From Chloroflexota bacterium (GTDB lineage: Bacteria > Chloroflexota > Anaerolineae > 4572-78 > J111): a DNA stretch of 7,063 bases. The notes under the pieces are model-generated. The model did not search any database and had not been told where the DNA came from. It saw only the letters and a program-made list of their open reading frames with translations. Numbering within the stretch: the first letter of the stretch is position 1; the number at the start of each line of letters is the position of its first letter. The stretch spans positions 1 through 7,063 of the forward strand of contig RFJV01000347.1 in assembly GCA_003694775.1 (NCBI GenBank), given 5' to 3'. Below are positions 4,494 through 7,063 of the stretch, piece by piece. Position numbers and translations under genes: made by a program.

Positions 4494-6064
4494 GGCGCAC
4501 CTCCCGGCGGCAGAATTTCAAACACCAGCGTGCCGCCAAATTGTTTGACCAGCCGCAGGCGCGGGTGGTCAGCCGACCGGGTGTACAGGGGGTGCAGGGG
4601 CGCGGGATGGTTCGGCTCCAGCACCAGGTAGTCCACCCCGTACCGGTCGGCGGCGCGCAGGGTGGTGTCCACGTCCTCGTTGGGGGTGACCACGCTCAGA
4701 CCGCCGCCGTGGTAGCGGTAGGCCGGCGGGTTGTTGACCATCACCACCGCGTCCGGCTTCCGGGCCGCCACCCAGCGGGCCAGGTCGGCGTAGCCGCGGT
4801 CTGCCGTGTTCCAGGCGTTGTTCCTCAGCACCCGGCCATTATAAATGAAGAGGCTCAAGCTGACCGCCAGAACGACCAGCCCCGCGCCGAACACCCGGCT
4901 AGCGGTTGCGGCCCGCCAGTGCCGCCGGCGGGATGCGGCCCAGGCCACCACGGTATCCAGCCCCAGCACCCCCAGCCCGGCAATAAACGGCAGAAGGGCC
5001 GCGCCGGAGTGGAACAGCCCGCCCCGCGCCCCCGGAAAGGCAAACACCACGGTCATTACCGCAAAGAGCAGGCCGGCATACAAACCGACCATCTGCACCA
5101 GGGCATGCCGGCGGCGCGTCCACCCGCCGGCCAGGGCCAGCGGAGCCAGCACCACCATGCCCCACACGGCCAGCACGGTTTGCAGGTTGGCCGTCAGCGC
5201 CCACCAGCGCCCCTGCAGAATTGGTCCCCAGCCCTGGGCCAGAAATGTTCGCCACGACAGCTCCCGCCCGTAGCTGAACAGGTCATCGTAGCCGGTCAGC
5301 CAGATGGTTTTGGACCCGGCCACAGGCAGAAGTGCGCCGGTCAACCGGTAGCTGCGGGCCAGCCACGGCGACATCACCAGCAGGTAGCCGGCCAACAGCA
5401 ACCCCAGCCCGGCCCAGCGCCGGGCGGCAGGCTGGCGGCGGGTCAGCCAGACCGGAACAATGGCCGCCAGCAGGAGCGGTCCGTCGGCGCGGGCAAGGTG
5501 GGCCAGACCGGCGCAGGCCCCCGCGGCCAGGAACGCCAGCAAGGGGCGGGCCGGGGGCGGCGGCGGACTGTCCATGCCGCGCCAGGCCAGAAAGAGGGCC
5601 AGGGCGGCAAACAGACCAAAGGGGGTAAAATTGTCTACCGCGGTCCAGTACGGAAAGTAGAAGCCGCTGAAAATGACCAGCAGACCGGCCAGCCAGGCCC
5701 GGCGACGGTCGCCGCCGAGGTGGCGGGTCACCCGGTAGGCCAGCAGGGGCAGAAGGGCCGACAGCAGGGCAAAGGGAATCTGGGCCGCGCTGTACCCCGC
5801 GCCGAACAGCCGCATGCCCAGCCAGGCCAGGATGGAGGTCAGCGGCATCCAGTACAGGTGGCTGGGATGGGGCGGCGGCGCGGGGTTGTCCAGATAGTTC
5901 CAGAGAAAATCTTCCACAAACCCCCGACCGGCCAGCAAATTCTGGGCCACCACCACCGAGTAGCTCTCGTCCATGTAGGCCGGCTGGTGCTGGGGCCAGG
6001 CCGCGGCCAGCCGCACGGCCAGGGCCAGCAGGAACAGCCACAGCAGGTCGCGGCGCGGCTTCAC
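4490..6064 (-). CDS. Polytopic GT-C glycosyltransferase (PMT/ArnT-like), second of three
   Basis: A 524-residue membrane protein starting at GTG 6062-6064, which overlaps the previous stop as GTGA, with GGAGGTG five bases upstream. The frame is open far upstream of this point, but the upstream part is an out-of-frame copy of the preceding gene with no family features; the hydrophobic first helix (about 7-23) begins right after the chosen start. Y-M-D-E-S-Y-S (30-36) carries the GT-C acidic pair Asp32/Glu33, followed by HPSHLYWMPLTS (66-77), LARADG (190-195) and PWLARSYRLTG (233-243), the usual order in PMT_2/ArnT-like enzymes. Some ten hydrophobic segments run to about 408. The C-terminal domain (about 412-524) is soluble with alternating strands and helices. 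The likely role is transfer of a sugar from a polyprenyl-phosphate donor to a surface glycan or protein; the substrate is unknown. Confidence 0.88.
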   Translation of the reverse strand: MKPRRDLLWLFLLALAVRLAAAWPQHQPAYMDESYSVVVAQNLLAGRGFVEDFLWNYLDNPAPPPHPSHLYWMPLTSILAWLGMRLFGAGYSAAQIPFALLSALLPLLAYRVTRHLGGDRRRAWLAGLLVIFSGFYFPYWTAVDNFTPFGLFAALALFLAWRGMDSPPPPPARPLLAFLAAGACAGLAHLARADGPLLLAAIVPVWLTRRQPAARRWAGLGLLLAGYLLVMSPWLARSYRLTGALLPVAGSKTIWLTGYDDLFSYGRELSWRTFLAQGWGPILQGRWWALTANLQTVLAVWGMVVLAPLALAGGWTRRRHALVQMVGLYAGLLFAVMTVVFAFPGARGGLFHSGAALLPFIAGLGVLGLDTVVAWAASRRRHWRAATASRVFGAGLVVLAVSLSLFIYNGRVLRNNAWNTADRGYADLARWVAARKPDAVVMVNNPPAYRYHGGGLSVVTPNEDVDTTLRAADRYGVDYLVLEPNHPAPLHPLYTRSADHPRLRLVKQFGGTLVFEILPPGGAP

Positions 6065-7063
6065 GGCGACACCTCCAGGGCGTACAGCCGGTACGCGCCG
6101 GCCACCTCGCCCACCGGTCGAAGCCAGTGCTGGCGCAGGTCGTCCAGCACGGCCCGGTCCACGGTTTCCGGCGACTCGTTGAGAATAAACCGCAGGCCGG
6201 CCTCGTGCACCAGCACGTGCGTCACGCCCTGGGCCTGCCAGGCACGGGCAATGGCCCCGGCGGTGCGGTAGCGGTACACCAGATGGGGGAACACGTCGAG
6301 GATGCTGTCCGGGCGGCAGTCGCGGCGGCAGTAGTAAGTGCGCGGCTCCCACAAAAACTGCACCACGGCCTCCGGCGGCAGGGTCTGGTTGATTTGCGTC
6401 ATGGCCGCGTAGTGCGCGCCAAGACGGCGGGTCAGGTAGGCGTCCCGCGTTTCCAGCCCGGCCAGGTAAGGCAGGGGGTCGATTTTGAGGGTCAGCAGGG
6501 CCATATCGACCAGCGTCAGGGCCAGAACCACACCGGCGGCCAGGTTGACAAACCGGCTCAGGGAAAAGCGCGGCAGGTCCCAGCGAGGCAGGCCGGCCCA
6601 GGCCGCACCGACCAGCGGGGCCAGCGCGGCCAGACAGGTCAGCAGAAAGCGCGACTGCCACAGCGAGCGGGACCACATCACCCCCGCAGTCCAGAAGCCG
6701 AATTGGGCCAGGGCGTAAAGGAAAAGGAGATTGGAGATTGGAGATTGGGAGATTGGGGATTGGAGATTGGGGGATTGGGAGGATGAAGATGGGGCTGAAC
6801 GGAAGAGAGACAGCAGAACGAGCGGCAGGAACAGCAGGAACAGGGGTCCGGTGCGTCCGTCCCAGTAGTTCATATCGCGGATGCCCAGGGTTGCCAGCCA
6901 GGGCAGGGCCAGCAGGGTAGACGGCTTCCAGCCGATGCCTGTGCCCGCGGCGGCGTACCAGTCGGCGCGGAAGGAGTCCCAGAAGCGCCCCCCGAACAGG
7001 CCGAAGGCAAAGGGGTACACCGGGTTGCCGGTAAAGACCCAGTTTTTGACGTACCACGGCCAG
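6061..7063 (-). CDS. Polytopic GT-C glycosyltransferase, first of three, N-terminus beyond the window
   Basis: The last 333 residues of a membrane protein; the frame stays open to the right edge. The visible start W-P-W-Y-V-K-N-W-V-F-T-G-N-P-V-Y-P-F is a typical internal motif of PMT/ArnT-like GT-C enzymes (a PW..KN...TGNPVYPF pattern after the first several helices), so the GTG at 7018-7020 is not the real start and the catalytic acidic loop lies outside the window. Membrane segments follow, including one before and one after a low-complexity loop rich in Ser, Pro, Gln and Asn (about 91-114 of the visible part), encoded by the array at 6726-6776. WQSRFLL (135-141) fits a loop motif of the family. 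The C-terminal 140 residues are soluble (ETRDAYLTRRLGAHY, VTHVLVHEAGLRF). Its stop overlaps the next start as GTGA, so the genes are translationally coupled. Confidence 0.85.
   Translation of the reverse strand, partial: WPWYVKNWVFTGNPVYPFAFGLFGGRFWDSFRADWYAAAGTGIGWKPSTLLALPWLATLGIRDMNYWDGRTGPLFLLFLPLVLLSLFRSAPSSSSQSPNLQSPISQSPISNLLFLYALAQFGFWTAGVMWSRSLWQSRFLLTCLAALAPLVGAAWAGLPRWDLPRFSLSRFVNLAAGVVLALTLVDMALLTLKIDPLPYLAGLETRDAYLTRRLGAHYAAMTQINQTLPPEAVVQFLWEPRTYYCRRDCRPDSILDVFPHLVYRYRTAGAIARAWQAQGVTHVLVHEAGLRFILNESPETVDRAVLDDLRQHWLRPVGEVAGAYRLYALEVSP
6726..6776. repeat. 7-8 bp tandem array inside a glycosyltransferase gene
   Basis: Seven units on the plus strand: GGAGATT at 6726, 6733, 6740 and 6762; GGGAGATT at 6747; GGGGATT at 6755; GGGGGATT at 6769. 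The total is 51 bp, exactly 17 codons, so the reading frame is kept and the array encodes a Q-S-P-I-S-N-L-like low-complexity stretch in a loop between two membrane segments. On the coding strand the units read AATCTCC, the same core as the plus strand of the array at 1531-1570. Confidence 0.93.

Noticed and set aside
3219..4631. A 470-codon open frame on the plus strand
   Set aside because: Antisense to the third glycosyltransferase; Pro/Gln/His/Arg-rich, low-complexity product without recognisable features.
4430..6271. A 613-codon open frame on the plus strand
   Set aside because: It is antisense to two well-supported glycosyltransferases; its product is rich in Gln, Pro, Gly and Arg with no membrane or domain pattern, as expected of an antisense frame in GC-rich DNA.
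4490..7057. A single 855-codon minus-strand gene
   Set aside because: Only the part from 6064 downwards looks like a protein family member. The upstream part is out of frame with the preceding glycosyltransferase, whose own frame has the expected motifs and ends in a GTGA overlap.

Overview
The window reads as a chromosomal piece of a GC-rich bacterium. Style points to Chloroflexota, probably an Anaerolineae-like lineage: polytopic GT-C glycosyltransferases in tight GTGA-overlapping series, a cytoplasmic DegS/DegU-type two-component pair beside a Tad-type pseudopilin, and spacers full of short palindromes and 7-8 bp tandem arrays. The taxonomic call is inference from style, not a database match. 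Every supported gene lies on the minus strand, so transcription runs from high to low coordinates.

Right block (7063 to 2967): three consecutive large membrane proteins. The first runs off the right edge. Both junctions are 4-base GTGA overlaps (6061-6064 and 4490-4493) with good ribosome binding sites, so this is one translationally coupled operon. All three look like GT-C fold, lipid-linked-sugar glycosyltransferases, with an acidic pair in the first extracytoplasmic loop where that region is visible, many membrane segments and a soluble C-terminal domain. The partial first gene carries an in-frame 7-8 bp tandem array in its coding sequence.

Middle spacer (2966 to 2266, about 700 bases, no gene): an octamer array touching the stop of the last glycosyltransferase, then a dense series of perfect short palindromes including a 32-bp one, then a likely promoter (-10 at 2418-2423) reading leftwards, then a compact hairpin element flanked by 9-bp direct repeats. 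That element would be transcribed as the leader of the response regulator.

Left block (2265 to 1): a NarL/FixJ response regulator, then a DegS-like histidine kinase, separated only by a 41-bp spacer made of octamer repeats that also supply the kinase ribosome binding site. A 326-bp spacer follows, with a large octamer array and a hairpin, then the first 31 codons of a TadE/TadG-like pseudopilin that leaves the window at the left edge. The kinase and regulator plausibly control the adjacent Tad pilus locus; the glycosyltransferases may serve surface polysaccharide or glycoprotein synthesis. Both links are inference from position.

The most unusual content is non-coding: four clear tandem arrays and one degenerate one with different sequences but a common period of about 8 and a shared WWTNG skeleton, placed at gene ends, in a start region and inside a gene; and two compact palindromic elements each bounded by short direct repeats like target-site duplications.
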